A DNA stretch of 17,532 nucleotides, taken from positions 1 to 17,532 of the forward strand of contig CAZCPY010000065.1 in assembly GCA_964499865.1 (NCBI GenBank). Reading direction: 5' to 3'. The first letter of the stretch is position 1, and each line of letters begins with the position of its first letter. Both the position numbers and the translations under genes were made by a program. The notes beneath the pieces are model-generated. The model was given only the letters and a program-made list of their open reading frames with translations, had not been told where the DNA came from and did no database searches. The DNA is from JANOGU01 sp964499865 (lineage in GTDB: Bacteria > Pseudomonadota > Alphaproteobacteria > Rhodobacterales > Rhodobacteraceae). This document shows positions 1-6,973 of the stretch, one piece after another.

Positions 1-155
1 TCCGTGAAGGGGGCGTTCCGCCCCCACCGCTCCCTTCGGTCGCTCCCCCCTGAGGGTATTTCGGCCAAGATGAAGCTGCAGGCGTGCTTCATCTTGGCCG
101 AAATACCCCGGGGGAGTCGCGCAGCGACGGGGGCGGAGCCCCCTTCTTCGCCCGC
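1..155. repeat. Compact pair of intergenic repeat units in inverted orientation
   Basis: Two related repeat units face each other. Unit A (1-76) carries a hairpin at 9-25 (GGGGGCG, loop TTC, CGCCCCC) and ends in a 23-bp core at 54-76. Unit B (86-155, reversed) starts with the perfect reverse complement of that core (86-108) and carries a hairpin at 129-143 (GGGGGC, loop GGA, GCCCCC) followed by TTCTT. Only 9 nt separate the cores, so a transcript could form a 23-bp perfect stem. Close copies of both units recur at 9736-9805 (B) and 10604-10681 (A). Unit A is probably cut by the left edge, since the related copy continues past this point. These look like dispersed intergenic repeats with possible transcription-stop or processing roles; the function is inferred. 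Nothing else recognisable lies between 156 and trpA except its ribosome binding site. Confidence 0.8.
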
Positions 156-306
156 GCCCCCGGCCGTCCGGACCTCCGGCACCCGTGCCCGCGGCAGCAG
201 GCGGCGGCTGAGCGGCCCCTTCGGGCCCGAAGACGCCGCCACCCCCCCCGCGCACCTGTCGCCCATTGCCTTTCGCCGCCGCTTGCCGCACATCGCGGCG
301 GACCGG

Positions 307-312
307 CGGGAG
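307..312 (+). promoter_or_regulatory. Ribosome binding site of trpA
   Basis: GGGAGG lies 8 nt upstream of the ATG at 321. It supports that start over longer in-frame starts further upstream, which would translate the repeat DNA. Confidence 0.7.
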
Positions 313-320
313 GCTCTGGC

Positions 321-1112
321 ATGACGCGGATCGACGACACCTTCGCGCGGCTGAAGGCGCAGAACCGCAAGGCGTTCGTGGCCTACATCATGGCCGGCGA
401 CCCCGATGCGGCGACCTCCCTGGCGGTGATGCGCGGCCTGCCTGCGGCGGGGGTCGACGTGATAGAACTGGGCCTGCCCTTCACCGACCCGATGGCCGAC
501 GGCCCGACCATCCAGCGCGCGGGCCAGCGCGCGCTGGATGGGGGGATGACGGTCGATGCCACGCTGCGGATGGTGCGCGACTTCCGCGCGGGCGATGCCA
601 CCACCCCCATCGTGCTGATGGGTTACTACAATCCGATCTACGCCCGCGGCACCGACCGCTTCCTGGCCGAGGCGCGCGCGGCCGGGATCGACGGGCTGAT
701 CGTCGTCGACCTGCCGCCTGAAGAGGATGCCGAGCTCTGCCTGCCCGCGCAGGCGGCGGGGCTGAACTTCATCCGGCTGGCCACGCCCACCACCGACGCC
801 GCCCGCCTGCCGCGGGTGCTGCAGAACACCAGCGGCTTCGTCTACTACGTCTCGATCACCGGCATCACCGGTGCCGCCGCCGCCCGGGCCGCCGACGTCG
901 GCCCCGAGGTCGCGCGCATCAAGGCCGCGACCGACCTGCCGGTGGTCGTGGGCTTCGGCATCCGCTCGCCAGAGGCGGCGCGGGCCGTCGCCGCGGTGGC
1001 CGACGGCTGCGTCGTGGGCTCGGCCATCGTCGCGATGATCGGCGAGGGGCGGCCGGTAGACGAGACCCTCGGCTTCGTCGCCGGCCTTGCCGCGGGCGCC
1101 CACGCAGGCTGA
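321..1112 (+). CDS. trpA: Tryptophan synthase alpha chain
   Basis: 263 residues, close to the usual ~268. TrpA cleaves indole-3-glycerol phosphate to indole and glyceraldehyde-3-phosphate and passes indole to TrpB; it is cytoplasmic, in the alpha2beta2 complex. The TIM-barrel family motifs are clear. The two catalytic acids fall at the canonical positions, Glu49 (VIELG) and Asp60 (in FTDPMADGP). The phosphate-binding loop segment VVVGFGIRSPEAA follows near residue 210-222. The ATG at 321 is preceded by GGGAGG, and the N-terminus (MTRIDDTFARLK) begins where the family begins. trpB is not on the visible side: upstream is repeat DNA, so here trpA is either transcribed alone or separated from trpB by the repeat cluster. 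The product is certain; its transcription unit is not. Confidence 0.97.
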   Translation: MTRIDDTFARLKAQNRKAFVAYIMAGDPDAATSLAVMRGLPAAGVDVIELGLPFTDPMADGPTIQRAGQRALDGGMTVDATLRMVRDFRAGDATTPIVLMGYYNPIYARGTDRFLAEARAAGIDGLIVVDLPPEEDAELCLPAQAAGLNFIRLATPTTDAARLPRVLQNTSGFVYYVSITGITGAAAARAADVGPEVARIKAATDLPVVVGFGIRSPEAARAVAAVADGCVVGSAIVAMIGEGRPVDETLGFVAGLAAGAHAG

Positions 1113-1149
1113 GGACGCACCGCGCCGCCCCGGCGGCCCCGTCCGGCGG

Positions 1150-1377
1150 TCGCGTCCGGCTGGCCTTCTGCCCGGGTGCCGCGGGCCGGGAGGATCGCCC
1201 CCCCGGCATCGACGCCGACCACGACGCGCCGGAAGGGCAGAAGCCGTTCGAGCGGCAGGTCGATCCAAGCGGCCGCGCCACCGAACCGGGCAAGGCCGGG
1301 TTTGTCGGGACCTCCGGTTTCGGGCCTGCCGCGGCGCCGGGCCGGAGCAATGCCACCGCGGCGACGACCTTCCGCAC
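1150..1377 (-). pseudogene. Possible decayed short secreted-protein gene
   Basis: Between the MarR stop and trpA, the minus strand holds a GTG at 1377 that opens a signal-like stretch (MRKVVAAVALL followed by Ala/Gly/Pro). The frame then loses protein-like composition. An adjacent frame over about 1180-1300 reads IDLPLERLLPFRRVVVGVDA, which looks like a conserved core. The two pieces together faintly resemble a ~100-residue lipoprotein, possibly of the peptidase-inhibitor I78 type, with a frameshift and deletion. This is a weak visual resemblance. The stretch starts 22 nt after the MarR stop, so it may once have been the third gene of that operon. Alternatively it is simply non-coding high-GC DNA. 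Confidence 0.2.
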
Positions 1378-1398
1378 CGGCGGCGGCCGAGGCCCGCC

Positions 1399-1872
1399 TC
1401 AGGGCGGCGCGCGCAGGGCGTCCATCACGCGGCGCAACTCCTCCAGCACCGGCAGGACCTGCGCGAAGCGGGCCGCCGGAAAGGCCGCCTCCAGCCGGTC
1501 GAGGTCGGGGCCAAGCCCTGCGATGGCCTGCGCGCGGAAGCCGCGGCCCGCATCGGTCAGCCAGACGCATTTCGACCGCCCGTCGCCCGGATTGGGCGCC
1601 AGCCGCACCAGGCCGTGGCGTTCCAGCACGGCCAGCGAATGCGTCATCGTCGTCTTCGGCACCTGGAAGGCCCGCGCCAGGTCCAGCGGCGTGCGGCCGT
1701 CCTGCACGCGGGTCAGGTGGTTCAGCACCGCGAACTGCCCCACGGCAAAGCCGGGAGGCAGATGCGCCAGCAGCAGCGCGCCGGACAGCTGGTTCAGGAT
1801 GCCGATCTCGTTGAACAGGCGGAACCAGGTCTGCGCTGCGCCCTGCCTGTCCGCCCGCGGCGTGTCAGCCAT
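1399..1872 (-). CDS. MarR-family transcriptional regulator
   Basis: 157 residues, typical MarR length. The winged helix-turn-helix is visible: TPLDLARAFQVPKTTMTHSL (residues 61-80) as helix-turn-recognition helix, AVLERHGLV (81-89), then the wing with the family DGRSK motif (97-101) and LTDAGRGF. Flanking N- and C-terminal helices would form the dimer. I chose the ATG at 1872 because it overlaps the upstream nitroreductase stop by 8 bp (ATGGCTGA), a sign of translational coupling. A longer in-frame start at 1992 would read back through the nitroreductase gene. MarR proteins usually repress their own operon and are relieved by small phenolic, electrophilic or oxidising compounds. The double palindrome at 3020-3065 is the likely binding site. 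The ligand is unknown. Confidence 0.92.
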   Translation of the reverse strand: MADTPRADRQGAAQTWFRLFNEIGILNQLSGALLLAHLPPGFAVGQFAVLNHLTRVQDGRTPLDLARAFQVPKTTMTHSLAVLERHGLVRLAPNPGDGRSKCVWLTDAGRGFRAQAIAGLGPDLDRLEAAFPAARFAQVLPVLEELRRVMDALRAPP

Positions 1873-3010
1873 GCCTGATCCTTGTCTCCAGCGGCCAGCG
1901 CGGGCTGGGACCCACGGTCGGCCCGTAGCCGATGCGCCCCAGCATCTGCACGGTGCCCCCCTCCGGCGCAAGCCGGGCGTGGGCCGCGGCATAGGGCGCC
2001 GCCATTTCGGGAAACTCCTGCAGCGCCTGGCTCAGCGGCTGCAAGCCGAGGCCCGCGGCGGTGGCGGCCAGGTTCAGCCGCAGCCAGTCCGCCCCCGCCG
2101 CCAGCTGGTCGCGGCGGGTGTTGGCGGGGGTGACCAGCCAGACATGCCCCATCGCCGTTTCCGCATTGGCCAGCACCGCCGCCATGCCCTGCCTGAAGAC
2201 CATGCTGCCCGGGTCCGCCGCCCGGGCGCGGGTCATCAGGCCCGCCGCGCGCAGCGTCTCGAACAGCGGCCCGGAAAAGTCGATGCCGTCGGGGTTTGCA
2301 TCGACCTCGCGCGCGCCGATGCGGAACAGGTCCACGCTTTCCCGAAACGTGCGGGGGGTCTCGACCTCGATCCGCAGCGCCGCGGCCGTCAGGGCGCGCA
2401 GCGCGGCGATGCTGTCCCGGTCTACCGAGCCGGCATAGGCGGTCTGGCGCACCGCGGCGGCCAGCGGCGCCAGCGCGCCGGCCTCCACCGCGCGGGTGGT
2501 GTCGAAGGGCTCCTTCAGCGACCGGCGGTGCGGCACCTGCGCGAACAGCGGGTCGCGCGGGCCGCCCGCATCGGCGGCAAAGCGGGCGATGGCGACGGGG
2601 CGCGCGTCCAGCCTCGCCGCATCCTCGCCGTCGGGAAAGGGCGTGATCTCCATCCGCCATCCGTCCTCGGCCGCCGCCATCCGCATCAGTTCCAGAAACG
2701 CGCCGAGGCCCACGGTGATCTGGCGGTTGATCGGGTCGGTTTCGGGCAGCATCCGCGCGGGATCGGCGAAAAGCGCGACCTCGCCGTCGCGCGACAGGTC
2801 GGCCAGCCAGGGCTGGCGGTTGTGCGGGTTGGGCGCCAGGAGCGCGAAGGACAGGGCCCGGCGGCGTGGCTCGGCCTCGAGCCCCGCCGCGGTCCAGGGC
2901 AGGGTGGCGGTGGCCGGGCGGCGCAGCGCGACGGTGGCGCCTGCGGCGGTGGCGGCGGCGACGACGCCCCCGCCGGCAAGGGCGATGAAGGCGCGGCGGG
3001 AGAGGGTCAT
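1865..3010 (-). CDS. Tat-exported Acg-type FMN-binding nitroreductase family protein
   Basis: 381 residues. The N-terminus has a twin-arginine export signal, SRRAFIALAGGG (residues 4-15), followed by an Ala/Val-rich hydrophobic stretch to about residue 28, so the folded flavoprotein is probably sent to the periplasm. The rest fits the nitroreductase superfamily, Acg subgroup (double-length, FMN-binding): LLAPNPHNRQPW (57-68) is the FMN-site start, HRRSLKEPFD lies in mid-protein, and GLGLQPLSQALQEFPEM lies near the C-terminus. The ATG at 3010 is preceded by GGAG (3017-3020). A longer frame to 3169 would cover the operator palindrome and was rejected. The gene overlaps marR and is likely controlled by it. 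The substrate cannot be told; members of the wider family reduce nitro compounds or quinones, or sequester flavin. Confidence 0.85.
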   Translation of the reverse strand: MTLSRRAFIALAGGGVVAAATAAGATVALRRPATATLPWTAAGLEAEPRRRALSFALLAPNPHNRQPWLADLSRDGEVALFADPARMLPETDPINRQITVGLGAFLELMRMAAAEDGWRMEITPFPDGEDAARLDARPVAIARFAADAGGPRDPLFAQVPHRRSLKEPFDTTRAVEAGALAPLAAAVRQTAYAGSVDRDSIAALRALTAAALRIEVETPRTFRESVDLFRIGAREVDANPDGIDFSGPLFETLRAAGLMTRARAADPGSMVFRQGMAAVLANAETAMGHVWLVTPANTRRDQLAAGADWLRLNLAATAAGLGLQPLSQALQEFPEMAAPYAAAHARLAPEGGTVQMLGRIGYGPTVGPSPRWPLETRIRHG

Positions 3011-3019
3011 GGCGGGCTC

Positions 3020-3065
3020 CATATGATGCGACATCGCACTAGATAGTGCGAAATCGCACCATATG
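3020..3065. promoter_or_regulatory. 46-bp double palindrome, probable MarR operator
   Basis: A long imperfect palindrome is centred between 3042 and 3043. It has CATATG at both ends (3020-3025, 3060-3065) and 15-bp arms at 3027-3041 and 3044-3058 that match at 13 of 15 positions. Each arm contains its own 10-bp palindrome: GCGACATCGC (3028-3037) and GCGAAATCGC (3048-3057). The two centres are 20 bp apart, about two helical turns, which would place two regulator dimers on the same DNA face. The site abuts the nitroreductase ribosome binding site and lies 85 bp before the divergent lldD-like gene, so it could control both. Assignment to the adjacent MarR protein is inferred. Confidence 0.75.
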
Positions 3066-3149
3066 CAAGCCCCTTCCCATGTCCGCCTTGAAGCCTTCTG
3101 CCGCAAGCGGTAATCCTGCCTGACCAATCCCCCCGCCAGAGGCCCGCCA

Positions 3150-4319
3150 ATGCCCGTCATCACCTGCATCGAGGACCTCAGGCGCCTGCACCGGGCGCGG
3201 GTGCCGCGGATGTTCTGGGACTATTGCGAATCGGGCAGCTACACCGAGCAGACGTTCCGCGAGAACACCTCCGACTTCGCCCGCGTCCGCCTGCGCCAGC
3301 GCGTGGCGCGCGACCTGTCGGACCGCCGGCTTGACGGCGCCATGCTGGGCCAGCCGGTGGCGATGCCGGTGGCGCTGGCGCCGGTGGGATCGACCGGCAT
3401 GCAGCACGCCGACGGCGAGATCCTGGCCGCGAAGGCCGCCGCGGCCTTCGGCGTGCCCTTCACGCTGTCCACCATGTCGATCTGTTCGATCGAGGACGTG
3501 GCCGCCGCCTCGCCGGTGCCGTTCTGGTTCCAGCTTTACGTCATGCGCGACGAGGATTTCGTCGATGCGATCATCGAACGCGCCCGCGCGGCCAGGTGTT
3601 CCGCCCTGGTGCTGACGCTGGACCTGCAGATCCTGGGCCAGCGGCACAAGGACCTGAAGAACGGCCTGTCCTCGCCGCCCAAGCTGACCATCCCCAACCT
3701 GATCAACATCGCCATGCACCCGCGCTGGGCGCTGGGGATGCTGGCCACCCCGCGGCGGCAGTTCCGCAACATCGTGGGGCATGTGAAGGGGGTGACGAAA
3801 CTTGCCGACCTGACCGCCTGGGCCAACGAGCAGTTCGACCCGAAACTCGACTGGGGCAAGGTGGCCCGCATCCGCGACCGCTGGGGCGGCAAGTTCGTGC
3901 TGAAGGGCATCCTCGATGCCGACGACGCAAGGATGGCGGCGGACGCGGGGGCCGATGCCGTCATCGTGTCGAACCACGGCGGACGGCAGCTTGACGGCGC
4001 GCTGTCCTCGATCCGCATGCTGCCCTCCATCGTCCGCGCCGTGGGCGACCGCACCGAGGTCTGGCTCGACAGCGGCATCCGGTCGGGACAGGACGTGCTG
4101 AAGGCGCTGGCGATGGGGGCCCGCGGCACGATGATCGGCCGGGCCTGGGTGCATGGCCTGGGCGCCATGGGGCAAAAGGGCGTGACCGCGGCGCTGGAGG
4201 TGATCCGCAAGGAGCTCGACATCACCATGGCGCTCTGCGGCGAACGCCGCGTCGCCGACCTGGGCCGCCACAACCTGCTGGTGCCCGAGGACTTCGAGGG
4301 CCGCTGGCAGGCGGACTGA
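3150..4319 (+). CDS. lldD: FMN-dependent alpha-hydroxy-acid dehydrogenase, probable L-lactate dehydrogenase
   Basis: 389 residues, close to E. coli LldD (396). The family oxidises an L-2-hydroxy acid (for LldD, lactate to pyruvate) with FMN and passes electrons to the respiratory chain. The TIM-barrel FMN motifs are complete: Tyr25 in FWDYCESGSYTE, LAPVGSTGM (FMN loop), Tyr130 in FQLYV, Lys252 in LKGI, and the active-site motif SNHGGRQLDG with catalytic His276 and Arg279. The phosphate-binding region DSGIRSGQDVLKALAMGARG follows. An AGAGG-like ribosome site sits 7 nt before the ATG. The gene is divergent from the nitroreductase-marR pair and shares its control region. It ends 7 bp before the convergent MFS gene with no room for a terminator. 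Other 2-hydroxy acids (glycolate, mandelate) cannot be excluded. Confidence 0.88.
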   Translation: MPVITCIEDLRRLHRARVPRMFWDYCESGSYTEQTFRENTSDFARVRLRQRVARDLSDRRLDGAMLGQPVAMPVALAPVGSTGMQHADGEILAAKAAAAFGVPFTLSTMSICSIEDVAAASPVPFWFQLYVMRDEDFVDAIIERARAARCSALVLTLDLQILGQRHKDLKNGLSSPPKLTIPNLINIAMHPRWALGMLATPRRQFRNIVGHVKGVTKLADLTAWANEQFDPKLDWGKVARIRDRWGGKFVLKGILDADDARMAADAGADAVIVSNHGGRQLDGALSSIRMLPSIVRAVGDRTEVWLDSGIRSGQDVLKALAMGARGTMIGRAWVHGLGAMGQKGVTAALEVIRKELDITMALCGERRVADLGRHNLLVPEDFEGRWQAD

Positions 4320-4326
4320 CCGGCGC

Positions 4327-5475
4327 TCAGACGGCGGCAGAGGCCCGCGCCCGCGCCGCCTGCGCCAGCAGCGGCACCGCCAGCAGGAGCGCCGCCGCCA
4401 GCACGAAGGCGATGCGCAGGCCGAAGCTGCCCGCCACCAGCCCCAGCATCGGCGGGCCGAAGAAATAGCCGAAGTAGCCGTACAGCGTCGCCCGCGCCAC
4501 GGCGCGCGCCCGCGCCTGCGGGTGCGCCGCGCGGCCGACCAGGGAAAACGCCGTGGGCGCGATCACCGAAGACCCGATGCCCATGACGATGAACCCGAGG
4601 TAGGCCATCGCGGGCGACCCCGCCATCGCCGCCGTCAGCGCGCCCGCCGCCGAAACCGCCGCCCCCGCCGCCATCAGCCGCCCCGGGTCCGTGCGGCCCG
4701 CGATGCCTTGCCCCGCCAGCCGGGCCAGACCCATGGTGATCGCCAGCGCCGCAGGCCCCAGCGCACCCTGTTCGGGGCTGCCGCCCAGGGTCTGCTCGAT
4801 ATGCAGCGCCGACCAGTTCTCGGCCGCGTTCTCGGTCAGGAAGGCGATCAGCACGATCCCGCCGCCGATCAGGGGCAACAGCCCGAGGTGCCGCCCCGGC
4901 CCCGCGCCGGGGCGCGCCAGCCCCTCGATCCGCCCGTCGCGCTCCCATGTCGCCAGCGCCAGCAGCAGCGCCACCCCGGCCATCGCCGCCATGTAGACCG
5001 CAGGCGCGGTGCCCGCCCCGCGCCAGGCCCCGGTGCCGATGGCGCCCGCGGCATAGCCGAAGGAATAGGCGGCGTGGCACAGGTTCATCAGGTGCAGGCC
5101 GCGGCGGTCCTCGATCACCGCGACCTTGGCGTTCATCAGCACGTCGGTCAGCCCCGTGGCGGCGCCGCAGCACATCATCGCGAAGGGGAACAGCCACAGC
5201 GCCGGCACCTGCCCCGGCAGCGCGAAGGCCAGTGCCATCAGCCCCGCCGCCACCGGCAACGCCACCCGCCCCAGCGCCGCCCCCAGCCGCGGCGCTGCCA
5301 GCATCGCCGCCATCGCCGCCAGGGGCGTGGCGAACAGCAGAAGCCCGAAGGCCGCCTCGTCCACCCGCAAGCCCGCCTTGAGGTCGGGGATCGCTGCGGC
5401 AAAGCTGCCCCACAGGATGCCCATGGCCGCGAAGGCGCCAAGCGGCGGGCGGGCGGCGGCAAGGGTCGCAAGCAT
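4327..5475 (-). CDS. MFS transporter
   Basis: 382 residues, very hydrophobic, with about 12 membrane segments as expected for the major facilitator superfamily. The first helix is AAMGILWGSFAAAIPDLKAG, followed by the cytoplasmic loop and helix 2 (FGLLLFATPLAAMAAMLAA). The central loop between the two six-helix halves is the charged stretch ATWERDGRIEGLARPGAGPG. The closest style is the sugar/drug MFS group that includes YbjJ-like proteins; the substrate is not predictable. I prefer the ATG at 5475; an in-frame GTG at 5484 would add three residues and neither has a clear ribosome site. The gene converges on the lldD-like gene and is divergent from the aminotransferase-ligase pair, so it might move their substrate, but this is only positional inference. 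Confidence 0.85.
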   Translation of the reverse strand: MLATLAAARPPLGAFAAMGILWGSFAAAIPDLKAGLRVDEAAFGLLLFATPLAAMAAMLAAPRLGAALGRVALPVAAGLMALAFALPGQVPALWLFPFAMMCCGAATGLTDVLMNAKVAVIEDRRGLHLMNLCHAAYSFGYAAGAIGTGAWRGAGTAPAVYMAAMAGVALLLALATWERDGRIEGLARPGAGPGRHLGLLPLIGGGIVLIAFLTENAAENWSALHIEQTLGGSPEQGALGPAALAITMGLARLAGQGIAGRTDPGRLMAAGAAVSAAGALTAAMAGSPAMAYLGFIVMGIGSSVIAPTAFSLVGRAAHPQARARAVARATLYGYFGYFFGPPMLGLVAGSFGLRIAFVLAAALLLAVPLLAQAARARASAAV

Positions 5476-5593
5476 CGGGGGCACCGGCGAAGACAGCGGG
5501 CGACAGCTAGGGCAGGCTTCGCGCGGCGTAAACCCCGCGGGCCTTCCCTTCGCGCCGCGACGCGGCTAATCGGCAGGGATGGAAGACGCCGCC

Positions 5594-6973
5594 ATGACCA
5601 CCAGGACCCTCGCGGGCGTATCGCGCGACCGGCTGTCGGCGACCTTCGCGCGCGAGACGCAGCGCTACCGCGCAAGCCGCCCGCGGTCCGCCGCGGCGCT
5701 GGCGGAGGGCGCGGGCGCCTTCCTCGACCGCGTGCCGATGCACTGGATGAAGGACTGGCCGATGCCCTTCCCGCTGGTCGTGGACCGGGCCGAGGATGCG
5801 CGGCTGACCGACATCGACGGCTTCGGCATCGACGACTTCTGCCTCGGCGACACGGGGTCGATGTTCGGCCACGCGCCGCCTGCGGTGGCGCGGGCGATCC
5901 GGCGGCAGGCGCGGCGGGGCCTGACCACCATGCTGCCCACGCAGGCGACATTCGAGGCCGGGCGCCTGCTGACGCAGGTCTTCGGCGATTTCCGCTGGCA
6001 GATCGCCACCACGGCGACCGACGCCAACCGCTTTGCCCTGCGCGTGGCCCGCGCGGTCACGGGGCGGCCGCGGGTTCTGGTGTTCAACGGCTGCTACCAC
6101 GGCACCGTGGACGACACGATGGTCGCCCGCCGGAACGGCCGCACGGTCCCGCGCGCAGGGCTGGTGGGGCAGGTTCAGGACCTGACCCTGGGTGCGGTAG
6201 CCTGCGAGTTCAACGACCTTGCAGGCGTCGCGGCGGCGCTGGCAGAGGGCGATGTCGCGGCGATCCTGACCGAACCTGTGATGACCAATTCCTGCATGGT
6301 GCTGCCCGAAGCGGGCTTCCTTCAGGGCCTGCGCGACCTCGCCACGCGCCACGGCGCGCTTCTGATGATCGACGAGACGCATACCCAGTCCTCGGGCCGC
6401 GGCGGCTATGCGCGGGTGCACGGGCTTGAGGCGGATATCCTCGTCGTCGGCAAATGCGTGGCGGGGGGGATGCCCGCGGCGGTCTGGGGCCTGGCGCCCG
6501 ACATTGCCGCACGGTTCAAAGCCCATGACGCCACGCGCGAGGCGGGCCATTCCGGCATGGGCACCACCCTGTCGGCCAACCCGATGCAATCCGCCTGCCT
6601 GGCCGCCACGCTGTCCGAGGTCGCCACCGAGGCCGCCTTCGCCCGCATGGACGCAGGCGCCGCCCGCCTTGCCGCGGGCCTGACGCGGGAAATCGTCCGC
6701 ACGGGCGCGCCCTGGCATGTCGTGCGGGTGGGGGCGCGGGTGGAGTTCATCTGCTGGCCCCGCCCGCTGCGCAACGGCGCCGAGGCGGCCCTGGCCCATG
6801 CGCCGGAGGTGGAGCGCGCGGTGCACCTGTCGCTCTTGAACCGCGGGTCGCTGATCGCGCCCTTCCACAACATGATGCTGGTCTCGCCGGTGACGAAAAA
6901 GCGCCAGATCGACCGGCTGGTCGCCGCCTTCGGCGAGGTGCTGGAGGACCTTTTCGAACGGGTGCCCGCATGA
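5594..6973 (+). CDS. Class-III PLP-dependent aminotransferase (GSA-aminomutase-like fold)
   Basis: 459 residues. Fold-type I aminotransferase of class III: FGHAPPAVARAI near the N-terminus, then the CYHG motif in FNGCYHGTVDD, Asp260 in MIDETHTQ (contacts the PLP pyridine nitrogen) and Lys287 in VVGKCVAGG (the likely PLP Schiff-base lysine). It is closest in style to the 'aspartate aminotransferase family' group related to glutamate-1-semialdehyde aminomutase. However, the usual SGTEA phosphate-cup motif reads TATDA here. The ATG at 5594 has GGAAG 8 nt upstream; a start at 5579 (five residues longer) is possible but lacks a well-spaced site. The stop overlaps the next gene's ATG (ATGA), so the two are co-translated. 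The substrate is unknown; an amine or omega-amino acid is likely. Confidence 0.88.
   Translation: MTTRTLAGVSRDRLSATFARETQRYRASRPRSAAALAEGAGAFLDRVPMHWMKDWPMPFPLVVDRAEDARLTDIDGFGIDDFCLGDTGSMFGHAPPAVARAIRRQARRGLTTMLPTQATFEAGRLLTQVFGDFRWQIATTATDANRFALRVARAVTGRPRVLVFNGCYHGTVDDTMVARRNGRTVPRAGLVGQVQDLTLGAVACEFNDLAGVAAALAEGDVAAILTEPVMTNSCMVLPEAGFLQGLRDLATRHGALLMIDETHTQSSGRGGYARVHGLEADILVVGKCVAGGMPAAVWGLAPDIAARFKAHDATREAGHSGMGTTLSANPMQSACLAATLSEVATEAAFARMDAGAARLAAGLTREIVRTGAPWHVVRVGARVEFICWPRPLRNGAEAALAHAPEVERAVHLSLLNRGSLIAPFHNMMLVSPVTKKRQIDRLVAAFGEVLEDLFERVPA

Noticed and set aside
1..155. Repeats considered as a CRISPR array
   Set aside because: There are only two units, inverted rather than direct, with no regular spacers.
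84..320. Long N-terminal extension of the trpA frame
   Set aside because: It would translate the repeat DNA. The family start and a good ribosome binding site are at 321.
3536..5413. 625-codon minus-strand open frame over the lldD-like gene and MFS gene
   Set aside because: Gly/Ala/Arg-rich shadow of the real MFS frame and antisense to the lldD-like gene.
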